IMG/VR virus record: IMGVR_UViG_3300023202_000383 | Location: 1-64,000 of that record | Origin: a virus | Reading direction: 5' to 3' (one strand) | DNA: 64,000 bases | Position numbers and translations under genes: made by a program | The notes under the pieces: model-generated | What the model was told of the DNA's origin: nothing | Database searches by the model: none | The model's input: only the letters and a program-made list of their open reading frames with translations | Shown here: in pieces, positions 8,052-16,494 of the stretch | How positions within the stretch are numbered: position 1 is the stretch's first letter | Layout of the letters: the number at the start of each line of letters is the position of its first letter

Positions 8052-9802
8052 TAGAAATAGAAAATGTTAGATTTAGGAATTTTCTAAGTTATGGGGACTC
8101 CGACACAAGCATACGTCTCGATAACCTAGGATCATGTCTGATAACCGGAGAGAACGGTGCTGGTAAGTCTACTATATCGAATGCCATATTGTGGTGTTTA
8201 TTCGGCAGGACAATGCACTCTGCTGCTCCAGGGGATAAAGTAGTAAATTTTTTCGTCGGTAAAGACTGCTTTGTAGAGCTAAATTTCAAAAATGGAGACA
8301 AACTAACTAGAACCAGAAAATCAGATAAACACAACGACCTGCTTTTAGTCAAGGATGGGCAAGATGTTTCTTTGGGCACAACCAAGATGCAACAAGCCAA
8401 CTTGAATAAAATGCTTGATCTGGATTGGGATATATTTTGCGGCTCTACATTTTCAACTCAATTTGGAAAATCGTGGATGGAAATGGGCGACACAAAAAGG
8501 AAGCAAGCCCTGGAGCGCGAATTCCACATGGATAAAATAGTGTTATATGCCACTATTGCCAAAGAAAGCAAGAAGAAATTAGAGGAAAAGCAAGAGTCTC
8601 TTAGGACGGCTATTAATCACAAAAGACTCCTAATAGATAATTTATCGACTGAGATCGAGCAGTTAAAAAAGTCATCCGAAACCTTCGAATCCGACAAAGC
8701 CAATAGGATCAAATCAGCGACAGAAACCCTAAATGATATGATAGAGAGCCGGGATTCTATCGATACATATGACATAAAGTCTCTACAATCTAAATGGGAC
8801 TCTATAAATAAGGTCGCAGATAAGTTATCAAAGAAACGACCTGATGTTGTGAAATTAGAATCGGAGTCTAGAAGAATTTCGAATGACATAGCATATCAAA
8901 AAGAGAAAGTTAAATCTTGGAAAAACAAAGATGGGAAAGTCTGCAGCGAATGCGAACAGACTATACCGCATGATCACGTCAAAGACAAAATAAAAGACCC
9001 AGCCGAAGCTATAAAGTCTCTTAATGATAAGTTACAATCGATAGATTCAGATATAAAATCTAAAAAAGACGAATTATCCAGAATCGAAAAAATCATAGAA
9101 GAAAACAAACCGTCAAAGACTGTCTCAGAAGCGAAGGCGGCTAATGATGAGCACAAAAAGCGATGCAACAGTGTAGAGAAGCACAAAAAATTTATAGATA
9201 GCATTAAATCAGAAAAGAATGAGTACAAAAGCTCAATAGACAGGATCAACACCAAAATCAAGCAAGCAAATGTGGAGGTTGACGACCTATTAAGTAAGAT
9301 CAAGAATATTGATACGGCTTTGCTGCATTATAACTATGTATATAAGGCATATAGCGACAGACGAAAGATCAAAAGCTATATGCTAGATCAGTATGTGCCT
9401 TATCTAAACGAGAGAATCAAGCATTACCTAGATAAGTTCGATCTTGATTTGGAGCTAGAGTTCACAAATGCCCTGTCAATAAAGACAAACTATTGGGGAT
9501 ATGAATTCTTTAGTGGGGGTGAGAGAAAACGAGCGGATGTTGCTATGATGCTGGCGATGTTCGATTTGCACATACTAATGTATGGCAAGCAATGTAATAT
9601 TATGATGTTCGACGAAGTAGATGGCAGGCTAGATCCGCCCGGCGTAGAAGCGTTTGCTGACATTATAAAGAACGACTTAGAGAATAAAGTAGACTCTATA
9701 TTGGTGATAAGTCAGCACAAGGATATGCGCGGAGCATTGTCATCAGAAATAAAAGTTATTATGGACAATAGAATCTCAGAAATATCAGAAATTCTAATTT
9801 AG
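8048..9802 (+). CDS. SbcC/Rad50-like ATPase subunit (T4 gp46-like)
   Basis: 584 aa. The Walker A TGENGAGKST lies near residue 34, a long two-part coiled coil surrounds a zinc-hook CSEC near residue 298, the ABC signature FSGGERKR is near residue 488, and the Walker B IMMFDEVDG is near residue 518. This is the compact phage form of the SMC-like partner of the Mre11-type nuclease. It overlaps that gene by ATGA. A D-loop-like DGRLDPPG and a terminal switch His (ISQHKD) are visible, so the enzyme looks intact. Confidence 0.93.
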   Translation: MIEIENVRFRNFLSYGDSDTSIRLDNLGSCLITGENGAGKSTISNAILWCLFGRTMHSAAPGDKVVNFFVGKDCFVELNFKNGDKLTRTRKSDKHNDLLLVKDGQDVSLGTTKMQQANLNKMLDLDWDIFCGSTFSTQFGKSWMEMGDTKRKQALEREFHMDKIVLYATIAKESKKKLEEKQESLRTAINHKRLLIDNLSTEIEQLKKSSETFESDKANRIKSATETLNDMIESRDSIDTYDIKSLQSKWDSINKVADKLSKKRPDVVKLESESRRISNDIAYQKEKVKSWKNKDGKVCSECEQTIPHDHVKDKIKDPAEAIKSLNDKLQSIDSDIKSKKDELSRIEKIIEENKPSKTVSEAKAANDEHKKRCNSVEKHKKFIDSIKSEKNEYKSSIDRINTKIKQANVEVDDLLSKIKNIDTALLHYNYVYKAYSDRRKIKSYMLDQYVPYLNERIKHYLDKFDLDLELEFTNALSIKTNYWGYEFFSGGERKRADVAMMLAMFDLHILMYGKQCNIMMFDEVDGRLDPPGVEAFADIIKNDLENKVDSILVISQHKDMRGALSSEIKVIMDNRISEISEILI

Positions 9803-9854
9803 ATAGTCTTGCTAAGAGACCCAGCTATAAGAAGTATCACACAAATCAGATCTA

Positions 9855-10394
9855 TTAATACTTTCCTCCGCCACCTTCCGGTCTAGCAGGCACATCTCTT
9901 CTGAAGAACTGCCCAGATCCGGTATCTGCTGTAGCTCTAGACGGCGACATAGATATTGTCTCGACATCAACATCCCTTATTCTACCTGCTTCCAAGCCCT
10001 TTGTCGAGTTGACCACGAATTTTATAATTTTTCTTGCTGTTAGATGATCTCTTGCTGGTGACTCTGCCAGCGTCTCTGGCCTGTTAAAATCCAAACCAGT
10101 CGCATTGGCGTGTTCTGTGTATCCTAGGAACAATTTTTTGTTGCCTAGAACGAACATATTCCATCCGAGTTTCGTATATCCAGTCGTAGGGTCTATTTCA
10201 TCGGCGTGCGGTATGACTTCTATCTTATTTATTAATTCTGGTATTTGCTCATGGATATCAGACATCAATGCCGGGTGCACAAGATTATCTACGTTCTCTA
10301 TGCCTTTGTTATAAAAATATTGCAAGAGCAATCTTCTAATAATTTCAGCGTTGAGCTGGCTAAATATACGTTTTGCTAGTGTGTTGCTTACCAT
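9855..10394 (-). CDS. Hypothetical protein, about 179 aa
   Basis: No family recognised. The protein has a helical N-terminal half, a central beta segment (WNMFVLGNKKLFLGYTEH) and a Gly-rich end (PEGGGGKY). The start is ambiguous: ATG at 10394, just after the upstream gene's stop, or ATG at 10439 overlapping it by 31 bases. I chose the former because the extra 15 residues look like an out-of-frame shadow of the upstream gene. It is presumably expressed with the sigma-like gene. Confidence 0.55.
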   Translation of the reverse strand: MVSNTLAKRIFSQLNAEIIRRLLLQYFYNKGIENVDNLVHPALMSDIHEQIPELINKIEVIPHADEIDPTTGYTKLGWNMFVLGNKKLFLGYTEHANATGLDFNRPETLAESPARDHLTARKIIKFVVNSTKGLEAGRIRDVDVETISMSPSRATADTGSGQFFRRDVPARPEGGGGKY

Positions 10395-10408
10395 TAACTT
10401 ATCTTTGC

Positions 10409-11728
10409 CTATCGATCTACGATGCCCAAGGAAAGGCATTTAGATTTTATCTCAGACTTATGGCTTTCTACTTCTTTAGCTGAAATGCCTAAGAACTTCG
10501 CTATGTGGATCTTTCTGGCCGTTTGACTCCCCCAAGATGACGAAAACTCTATCCAAGTGTTTCCTTTTTGACTCAGAATGTCGAATATTTTCTTTGTGGT
10601 TCCAGAGTCTAAATTAGACCTAATCGTATCCAGCGCTTCATTAGATATATATTCGTCTACCGACCCAGTATGATTATATTCTTTTTGGCTATTAAATTCT
10701 ACTGCATCTGACCAGTTTGAATCTTCTTGCCCACTTCCGGACCTTTTGTAAGGCGAATTCATACTAAGAACTATCACTGGATCTTCGCAATCAACCTTTG
10801 CGTCTATCATAGATATCTGTTTGCTGGTTGATGTGACGGAGATTTGTGAAAAGTCAATCCATGAAATATCAATATTGTAGTTTTTATATTCTTTTGTGAT
10901 ACCAACCATAAATGAATCGAACGCCAACGGTGTCTGCATCAAGCTTAGGTATATGTCAAGCTCGCCTCCACTAACCGCTTTTGATTCATCGTAGTAGTAT
11001 TTACACTTGTTCGATTTTAATTCATTTAATATAGAATAAAATGCTATTATATCGGCTGGACCACATACTTCCACTTTAGTGGTCTGCGTCTTTATGATGT
11101 TCTCTTTTAATATCTGTCTAAAATAATTCCAAATCCATACAGAATACCATTTCCTTCTCTGAATACTATCATCTAGGATGCTATATGGATCCTCTACTTT
11201 CGTATCGCCACCAATGGATTCTATTGGAGATTCTAATTTCCGCTCAGCCGCTTTTTTGGATCTATATGGCCCGAGATCTATACTATCCCCAGAGATAAAG
11301 TACCCTTCGTCGTCTTTGTCTATATCGACTACATTTCCGTCTATTTCGGACTTCTTGCAATTTGGGCATATTTTATATTGCCTATCAAATTGCCTGATTT
11401 TTCCTGCGCTAGTTTTGTATTCTGATGATTCACAAAGATTGCATTTGTATGTGTAATCTTTGTGATATAGCAAATGTGCAGTGGCCCGCCATATTGCTAT
11501 TATAAATTCTTGATATGCCGCATTTTGGTCAGACCTGTAATCTCCAGATATAGTAGCACCAAGTTGCTTCATAAATTCGAACTTGTCTGCTGCCAGAGAC
11601 GGGTCGTCAGCCACCTCCTTGACTATGCCTTCTATTGTCTTTCTTTGCTCTTCTGAAAGATTTGTCATCGTTTGCGTGGCTATAGATCCACGCAAGTACA
11701 ATGCCGGTAGCTGCATTAACTTAGACAA
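10409..11728 (-). CDS. Zinc-ribbon protein with sigma-like helical regions (possible phage transcription factor)
   Basis: 439 aa starting at a TTG with a strong AGGAG seven bases upstream. A helical segment (YQEFIIAIWRATAHLL) is followed by a four-cysteine zinc ribbon (CNLCESS ... CPNCKKS). A second aromatic helical segment (WYSVWIWNYFRQILKENI) resembles sigma region 2, and the C-terminal HTH-like ARKIHIAKFLGISAKEVESH could be region 4. It is divergent from another sigma-like gene at 11769. I infer a phage-encoded sigma or late transcription factor, but the similarity is structural guesswork; a structural or replication protein cannot be excluded. Confidence 0.45.
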   Translation of the reverse strand: MSKLMQLPALYLRGSIATQTMTNLSEEQRKTIEGIVKEVADDPSLAADKFEFMKQLGATISGDYRSDQNAAYQEFIIAIWRATAHLLYHKDYTYKCNLCESSEYKTSAGKIRQFDRQYKICPNCKKSEIDGNVVDIDKDDEGYFISGDSIDLGPYRSKKAAERKLESPIESIGGDTKVEDPYSILDDSIQRRKWYSVWIWNYFRQILKENIIKTQTTKVEVCGPADIIAFYSILNELKSNKCKYYYDESKAVSGGELDIYLSLMQTPLAFDSFMVGITKEYKNYNIDISWIDFSQISVTSTSKQISMIDAKVDCEDPVIVLSMNSPYKRSGSGQEDSNWSDAVEFNSQKEYNHTGSVDEYISNEALDTIRSNLDSGTTKKIFDILSQKGNTWIEFSSSWGSQTARKIHIAKFLGISAKEVESHKSEIKSKCLSLGIVDR

Positions 11729-11768
11729 TTTTATTCTCCTGGTTCCTACTTCATAGTATTTATATCAT

Positions 11769-12404
11769 ATGGCACAATATTGTAATTCACAGAAATTAGA
11801 TACCATATGGGAATCGTGGCAGCTTTCTAGAGAGACCCCTGATTTAGAATTGGTCCGTGATTCTGGGTTGTTATGGACCAGAAGATGTGGCGACGATATG
11901 CTGCTACACTGCACGGCATCAGAGAATGATTTTTGGTTTGTGTCTATTAACGGTTCGATCCATTCATCTGATATTATTTTGGCTTTTAAATCCAGTACGT
12001 TTGAACCGGATTATGATTTGATTTCTGAGCTATCAGAATCTGAATTCATATATGAGCAAGACGAAATAGAAAGTTGGAACGAATTAGTGCACATGATAAT
12101 TCCGGTAGTGACTAATATATCTAAAAAATTCAATCCTAGGAATGAAGACGAAAAGTTTGAATTGATCCAAGAAGCCCTCTACGTGATATTAGACAAAATA
12201 AATAGAGGTATTCTTAAAATGAAGAAAGGCAAAGCCCCTTCATTTAATCTACTTACTACAGCAATAATAAATGCTATGCGGTCAATTAAAAATAAAGAGA
12301 ACCGCATCAAGACCAAGGATGCTAAGATATTTCAAGGGCTGATTAATTCAAAATGGCAAAATCGATCCTCGTACCAGTGTCAGCAATCTCTGGCAAACGA
12401 GTAG
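11769..12404 (+). CDS. Possible sigma-70 region 2-like transcription factor
   Basis: 211 aa. The C-terminal half reads like sigma region 2: an acidic helix (EDEKFELIQEALYVILDKI) followed by PSFNLLTTAIINAMRSIKNK, the pattern E-hh-Q-Eh...h in which a folded helix meets a basic DNA-contacting helix. The N-terminal half is unrelated to known families. A region 4 is not evident. It could work with the divergent zinc-ribbon protein at 10409. The next gene begins inside its last 52 bases. Confidence 0.4.
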   Translation: MAQYCNSQKLDTIWESWQLSRETPDLELVRDSGLLWTRRCGDDMLLHCTASENDFWFVSINGSIHSSDIILAFKSSTFEPDYDLISELSESEFIYEQDEIESWNELVHMIIPVVTNISKKFNPRNEDEKFELIQEALYVILDKINRGILKMKKGKAPSFNLLTTAIINAMRSIKNKENRIKTKDAKIFQGLINSKWQNRSSYQCQQSLANE

Positions 12405-13279
12405 CATATAAGAAGAAGCCCAGAGTAGGGGGAAAGACGGTTTCGATAAAGTCGAAAACCCCGATTGTCTCTCATAAAAGTATAAAGCCCAAGATAGGCA
12501 AAAGAACAAGGCAGATAGCTAGCACAAAGCAAAGGCTTAAAGCTAGCATAAATACTAAAAAGGGCGTCGTAAAAAACAGTCTCAACGGTGGGTCTGATCC
12601 GAGAATAAATGACTTAAGGAACAGTTGCGCCGGGAAACTACTTGTAATCATTGGGAATGGGCCGTCGCACAAAGAAGCACCACTATACAAGTTAAAAGAT
12701 TTAGATAATGTTGAGATGATGTGTGTAAACAGGCCCGACGAGAGAATATGGCCGCCGGACTACTGGACATTCTGCGACAACAGCCAGTATAAAAGACACC
12801 TGAATTTGTGGGAAAGGTTTGCCGGAACAATATTTAATACCAAATCTGTAAAAGCGGAAAAGACAAGTAGTATAAAACTGGTCACTAAAGCCGGTAGAGG
12901 GTTTAGTAACAATTTAAATAAAGGCGTCCATGTAGGAAGATCAACTGTATATACATCTATGCAGATTGCCACTTGGTTAGGGCATGATAAAGTGTACATA
13001 TTTGGATGCGATATGGCGGCAGTAAAAGGAAAGTTGTATCCATGGGGCTCTAACCCAGATGTTGATGATCAAACCAGAATAAATAGGTTCAAGAATGAAT
13101 CGGAATACTATTCCTGGGCCGCAGAAAACATGCCACAAAGGATTATAGATAAATTTGTATTTTGTAGTGCGTACAACACGTGGCCCTTTACAAAGAAATT
13201 CAAAACTATTGACCACATGCAGGCAGTAAAAAATATTATAAAGCTTTCCAAGGAGATGAGCAATGGCCAAGAAGAATGA
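12353..13279 (+). CDS. MptE/DUF115-like protein with basic N-terminal extension
   Basis: 308 aa. Residues 1-80 are a Lys/Arg/Ser-rich, probably disordered extension. The rest has the Rossmann-like pattern of the DUF115/6-hydroxymethylpterin pyrophosphokinase MptE-like family: LLVIIGNGPSHKEAP, then STVYTSMQIATWLGHDKVYIFGCDM. In bacteria such proteins often accompany flagellin or surface glycosylation genes. A second, shorter relative lies at 59009. Its start overlaps the preceding gene by 52 bases. Substrate unknown; a role in nucleotide-sugar chemistry together with the glycosyltransferases is inference. Confidence 0.6.
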   Translation: MAKSILVPVSAISGKRVAYKKKPRVGGKTVSIKSKTPIVSHKSIKPKIGKRTRQIASTKQRLKASINTKKGVVKNSLNGGSDPRINDLRNSCAGKLLVIIGNGPSHKEAPLYKLKDLDNVEMMCVNRPDERIWPPDYWTFCDNSQYKRHLNLWERFAGTIFNTKSVKAEKTSSIKLVTKAGRGFSNNLNKGVHVGRSTVYTSMQIATWLGHDKVYIFGCDMAAVKGKLYPWGSNPDVDDQTRINRFKNESEYYSWAAENMPQRIIDKFVFCSAYNTWPFTKKFKTIDHMQAVKNIIKLSKEMSNGQEE

Positions 13280-13493
13280 TGGTAATATCCCGAAGAATAC
13301 AAAGGCGTCTGTGCCTAAAAATTCAACAACAGGAAATGCTAGCCAAAAGACCACTGCTGGCGGGCATCCTGGCGGGGAGAATAAATTCCAAGAGATGGCA
13401 CCAGGAAAAGGGTTCTTTGTCGTAGATAGCCGCCCAGGTCATACTCAGAAGAAAAATATAGAACACAAGCAAGATTATAATAAGGACAAATAA
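13263..13493 (+). CDS. Small basic, disordered protein, 76 aa
   Basis: Lys/Asn/Gly/Thr-rich low-complexity protein whose ATG lies 17 bases inside the end of the preceding gene. There is no hydrophobic core, signal or known motif. It may bind nucleic acid or be an accessory virion protein. Its 3' end overlaps the convergent gene at 13475 by 19 bases. Confidence 0.5.
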   Translation: MAKKNDGNIPKNTKASVPKNSTTGNASQKTTAGGHPGGENKFQEMAPGKGFFVVDSRPGHTQKKNIEHKQDYNKDK

Positions 13494-13786
13494 TCTTCGA
13501 TTTCGCGTTCTAGATATTCACTCTTCTTCTTACTCATACTGACGCGCGACGACATCACTATATGGTTTGTATATGTCCATCTAAATATGCCGCCAATGTA
13601 TGCTAGTTTAGTTCCAAAACCCATGCCACCCAATCTAGACGTAAATTCTACAACAACACAAACATTTGTTCCCGGTTTTTGAATATCGTCGTTAACTTTC
13701 AGCCACTCACCCTTATAAGCTGAAAGATATACTTTGATAGTTGATTTATCGATAGTTCCCGATATATCATCAGATACTTTAATCAT
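13475..13786 (-). CDS. Hypothetical protein, about 103 aa
   Basis: Small beta-rich protein with a basic C-terminal helix (SMSKKKSEYLEREIEDYL). I place the start at the ATG at 13786, because the longer frame (to 13807) would begin inside the GC-rich hairpin at 13795-13823. No family recognised. Confidence 0.5.
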   Translation of the reverse strand: MIKVSDDISGTIDKSTIKVYLSAYKGEWLKVNDDIQKPGTNVCVVVEFTSRLGGMGFGTKLAYIGGIFRWTYTNHIVMSSRVSMSKKKSEYLEREIEDYLSLL

Positions 13787-13794
13787 AACATAAA

Positions 13795-13823
13795 GCAGGC
13801 CCTGCACATAATGCAGGGCCTGC
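13795..13823 (-). terminator. Perfect 12-bp inverted repeat, probable terminator
   Basis: GCAGGCCCTGCA and TGCAGGGCCTGC form a perfect 12-bp stem with a five-base CATAA loop, very GC-rich compared with its surroundings. On the minus strand it lies 30 bases after the stop of the gene at 13853-14245 and is followed by TTTATGTTATG, a weak U-tract. It most likely terminates or attenuates that transcript before the gene starting at 13786. Confidence 0.6.
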
Positions 13824-13852
13824 TAAACGAGGGCGGGCGCGACCGAACTGGT

Positions 13853-14245
13853 TCACGCAGATTCAGCGGTTGCCTCTATCACATCAGCAACATCTACTGC
13901 TTCCGGTTTTTCTTCAGCTTTTGTTTCAGCTTTTGTTTCGGATTGTGTGTTTTGGGACTTTGCCTGCTGAGCTACTGGGCAGTCGTCGATTTTTCTCTCT
14001 GTGTAAATCTTGCACTTTTTCTCAAGCTTGTTCTTATCAATGTCGTGCGTCGTCTTTTCTGCATTCCACTTTTTGCCGGGTTTGTCATTGAATGTATTGA
14101 CGTACGTTACCTTGTTGGTATTATCGTTAATCAGCATCCAACTAACCGCTTCGATTTTAAATCCCTTTAGCGGCTTAGAAAAAACTCTGGTTGCCGGGAT
14201 CGGCTTCATTCTTTGCCCATACTTTTCTGCTAGTTGCTTATCCAT
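13853..14245 (-). CDS. Hypothetical protein with Lys/Glu/Ala tail, 130 aa
   Basis: The N-terminal 85 residues look folded (KGFKIEAVSWMLIND). The tail is low-complexity ETKAETKAEEKPEA followed by a short hydrophobic patch. Each of its two Cys lies in the middle region. No family recognised. A strong hairpin follows the stop. Confidence 0.5.
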   Translation of the reverse strand: MDKQLAEKYGQRMKPIPATRVFSKPLKGFKIEAVSWMLINDNTNKVTYVNTFNDKPGKKWNAEKTTHDIDKNKLEKKCKIYTERKIDDCPVAQQAKSQNTQSETKAETKAEEKPEAVDVADVIEATAESA

Positions 14246-14294
14246 TTTGATTCTCCAAGAGTGTATTGTTCAAATACTTGTTTAGTATCATATT

Positions 14295-14507
14295 CTAGGC
14301 TCTAGAATAATATCCACTAGATATATCTTCTAGAGCCTCCTCGATTTTCTTATCCATATAATCCCATCCTTTATTCCAATTTCTATAAAACGAGCTCGTT
14401 GATGGGTATGGATTGTATGCTCGGCTTTTTGCGTCTTGTCTGGCTATTGCGCCTTCCTCAAAATAGACCGATCCTGGCTTCGTATTGTTTTTCCGTCGTC
14501 TTTGCAT
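14295..14507 (-). CDS. Ribosome modulation factor-like protein
   Basis: 70 aa, basic. The layout EEGAIARQDAKSRAYNPYP followed by WNKGWDYM matches the RMF family pattern (A..GY.AG..G....NPY....S...W..GW). RMF dimerises and inactivates bacterial 70S ribosomes (100S particles) in stationary phase. It is longer than E. coli RMF (55 aa) because of an Arg/Lys-rich start and a C-terminal helix. A phage copy could tune host translation or stabilise ribosomes during infection (inference). It sits in a minus-strand group of small genes. Confidence 0.6.
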   Translation of the reverse strand: MQRRRKNNTKPGSVYFEEGAIARQDAKSRAYNPYPSTSSFYRNWNKGWDYMDKKIEEALEDISSGYYSRA

Positions 14508-14522
14508 CGAACTTATAATACA

Positions 14523-14756
14523 TTAGCTAGTAATTATCTTGGTCCGCCTAAGATCAACATATACCTCTCTGCGGCCCTGCCTGTCTCCGTCGCCTATAAG
14601 ATTTCTGTATCTCATTTTCCTAGCTGATGCTTTTACGAAATCCCTACTTATTTGAAGATGCTCAGCAGTCTTTTTGAGAGACATTCCACATTTAAACGCC
14701 TTTAAGATTTTATAAGACGTTGGGCCAACTTCTACAGTGCCTTCTATCTTGTTCAT
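14523..14756 (-). CDS. Small helix-turn-helix protein
   Basis: 77 aa. SLKKTAEHLQISRDFVKASARKMRYR reads as a helix-turn-helix (K.TA..L.IS...V....R) followed by a basic wing (DRQGRREVYVDLRR). It is probably a DNA-binding regulator of neighbouring early genes, but its target is unknown. It lies 15 bases upstream of the RMF-like gene. Confidence 0.5.
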   Translation of the reverse strand: MNKIEGTVEVGPTSYKILKAFKCGMSLKKTAEHLQISRDFVKASARKMRYRNLIGDGDRQGRREVYVDLRRTKIITS

Positions 14757-14801
14757 GCAACGCAGTAGAACATTCTATCTTCCAAAAGAATCAACATTTA
14801 A

Positions 14802-15539
14802 TTATTTGCTCAATCTGTCATTTATAATTTTAGTACATTCTTCGCTCAATTCGACGCCCAAGAAATTCCGAGATTCTAATTTAGCAGCCATTAAACTAGA
14901 CCCACTTCCAGCAAATGGATCAAAAACCAAGCCGCCAGGCTTGCACATTGCCTTTACCCAGATTCTGACTAACTTCACAGGCATTTGGGTTGGAACACCT
15001 TTGACTCTTTCTTTATGTGTCCCTGCTATTCTCTTAAACGAGAAAACATCGTCCGGGCATTTACCTCTAGGATCAGCTCTTTTGTCATTATATAAAAGCT
15101 GCCTATCTGATGGCGTAGCAACCGATATTGGATCAAAATAACACTTCTTGTCTTTTCCGAATCTAAGGCCATGGGTCTTGCTTCTAGTGAATTTCTTTCT
15201 GTTATCTAGCTTTCCGCTCTGTCCGAATTTATAATGCCAAATAAGCCATTCTAAGCGTTTCATCTCCAGCTTTTTCCTACATATTGTATCTATATCTGAG
15301 ATATACTCATCGCCCATAAATATTAACATATTTCCGCCGCTCTTCAACAATCTGAAAGCTTCATATATCCACTCTTCAGACCACGCTAAAAAATCATCAT
15401 CAGGTCTGTTGTCATTATATGAGTCATACTTAAAATCAATATTAAACGGCGGATCTGCTATTATTAAATCCGCAAATGGTTTGTCTATTGTTTTCATCCA
15501 CTCTAAAGAGTTTCCGTTAATGCATTTGTTGATTTCCAT
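14802..15539 (-). CDS. DNA methyltransferase, N6-adenine/N4-cytosine type (beta class)
   Basis: 245 aa. The catalytic motif IV DLIIADPPFNIDF is near the N-terminus and the SAM-binding motif I VFDPFAGSGSSLMAAK is near the C-terminus, the motif order of beta-class amino-methyltransferases of the D12/N6_N4_MTase family. DPPF suggests adenine N6 methylation, though N4-cytosine is possible. No cognate restriction enzyme is adjacent, so it is an orphan methylase, perhaps protecting phage DNA. I prefer the ATG at 15539; an in-frame GTG lies two codons upstream. If the genome contains 2-aminoadenine, its substrate would be modified too (inference). Confidence 0.85.
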   Translation of the reverse strand: MEINKCINGNSLEWMKTIDKPFADLIIADPPFNIDFKYDSYNDNRPDDDFLAWSEEWIYEAFRLLKSGGNMLIFMGDEYISDIDTICRKKLEMKRLEWLIWHYKFGQSGKLDNRKKFTRSKTHGLRFGKDKKCYFDPISVATPSDRQLLYNDKRADPRGKCPDDVFSFKRIAGTHKERVKGVPTQMPVKLVRIWVKAMCKPGGLVFDPFAGSGSSLMAAKLESRNFLGVELSEECTKIINDRLSK

Positions 15540-15573
15540 AAGCACGTATGTAACATCGATCCCTACTCAATAA

Positions 15574-15587
15574 TATCAAATATAAAA
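15574..15587 (+). promoter_or_regulatory. Candidate phage promoter motif TATCAAATATAAAA
   Basis: The motif ends 12 bases before the ATG at 15600, followed directly by a GGAGGGAG ribosome-binding site. The same string occurs upstream of the gene at 25364, with near copies before 61566 and 60704. Promoter function is inference. Confidence 0.45.
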
Positions 15588-15599
15588 AAGGAGGGAGAT

Positions 15600-15842
15600 A
15601 TGGGAGCTAAGAGGCACACGAAGTTTCCGTTTGGAAAGCATAGAGGCATGCCCATAGAACAATGCCCCACTGCATATTTAAAATGGGTGTCAGAAAATCT
15701 TATTGACACAGACATGCATGAATTCGCTGTAGTTGCTAGAGAAGTTCTGGAAGGCAGGGCAGACGATAAGAAATGCCATGATATAGAAGAAGCCGCTGAC
15801 GAATTCCTTAGAAGCCACGGCATAGATCCTCGTAATTTATAG
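15600..15842 (+). CDS. DUF3820-like small protein
   Basis: 80 aa. FPFGKHRGMPIEQCPTAYL with KWV shortly after matches the DUF3820 pattern (PFGK..G..h...P..YL.W), a small domain also found at the end of exodeoxyribonuclease X-like proteins. It probably binds nucleic acid, but the function is not established. A strong GGAGGGAG precedes the ATG. Confidence 0.65.
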   Translation: MGAKRHTKFPFGKHRGMPIEQCPTAYLKWVSENLIDTDMHEFAVVAREVLEGRADDKKCHDIEEAADEFLRSHGIDPRNL

Positions 15843-15858
15843 ACAGTATTTTATTCGC

Positions 15859-16494
15859 ATGGGAATACTGTCTCACTCCAAAGTATACTTGTGCGGCCAA
15901 GTAGAGAGCGATCTAGATAACGCTTATTCATGGCGTTCATCTATGGCCGATATATTAAAAAGTATAAATAAAGAGATAATAGTTTGGGACCCTCTTATAA
16001 CTCCGTCATGGGTCCCAGATTTCTGCCAAGATCCGAAAGCTTTCGACAAAAGTATACTACACCATAACTTGTTTAATATAGATCCTGATCACGAATCAAG
16101 AAAAAGAATAGTAAACACAAATCTGATCGTTCGAAAGGTATGCCATAAATTAGCGTCGACATGCGATTGGATGATAGCCAGGTTGAGCGACAAATTCACA
16201 TGGGGTAGTATACAGGAACTTGAAATAGCCATACAGAGAGGTATCCCGATATTTATAATATATGCCGATCGACCGCTTAGCGTATATGGATCAACTGGCA
16301 TTTTAGAAAACAGGGTAGGAGATCCAATTATAAGCCATTTAGACGACTACGTATTCAATGATGTTAATAAAATGTATGATATAATTAGGGAATTGGACTC
16401 TAAAGGACCAGCTTCCGATTTGATTAAGAATGACCCATTTAAATGGTCTTTCATAACATACACAGACGGAGAAGACTATGCTCCCATTGCATAA
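15859..16494 (+). CDS. Nucleoside 2-deoxyribosyltransferase-like protein
   Basis: 211 aa. KVYLCGQVES at the N-terminus, CDWMIARLSDKFTWGSIQELEIAIQ with a candidate catalytic Glu, and GIPIFIIYAD match the N-deoxyribosyltransferase fold (hYhAG ... D..ha.....GT..Eh..A...g.Ph). Such enzymes exchange or hydrolyse the base of deoxynucleosides or deoxynucleotides. It is followed by an aldolase-like gene with a 17-base overlap, which suggests a deoxyribose or nucleotide salvage pair. With the PurZ-like gene nearby, a role in shaping the dNTP pool is plausible inference. An insertion of about 60 aa around HHNLFNIDPDHES is unusual. Confidence 0.6.
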   Translation: MGILSHSKVYLCGQVESDLDNAYSWRSSMADILKSINKEIIVWDPLITPSWVPDFCQDPKAFDKSILHHNLFNIDPDHESRKRIVNTNLIVRKVCHKLASTCDWMIARLSDKFTWGSIQELEIAIQRGIPIFIIYADRPLSVYGSTGILENRVGDPIISHLDDYVFNDVNKMYDIIRELDSKGPASDLIKNDPFKWSFITYTDGEDYAPIA

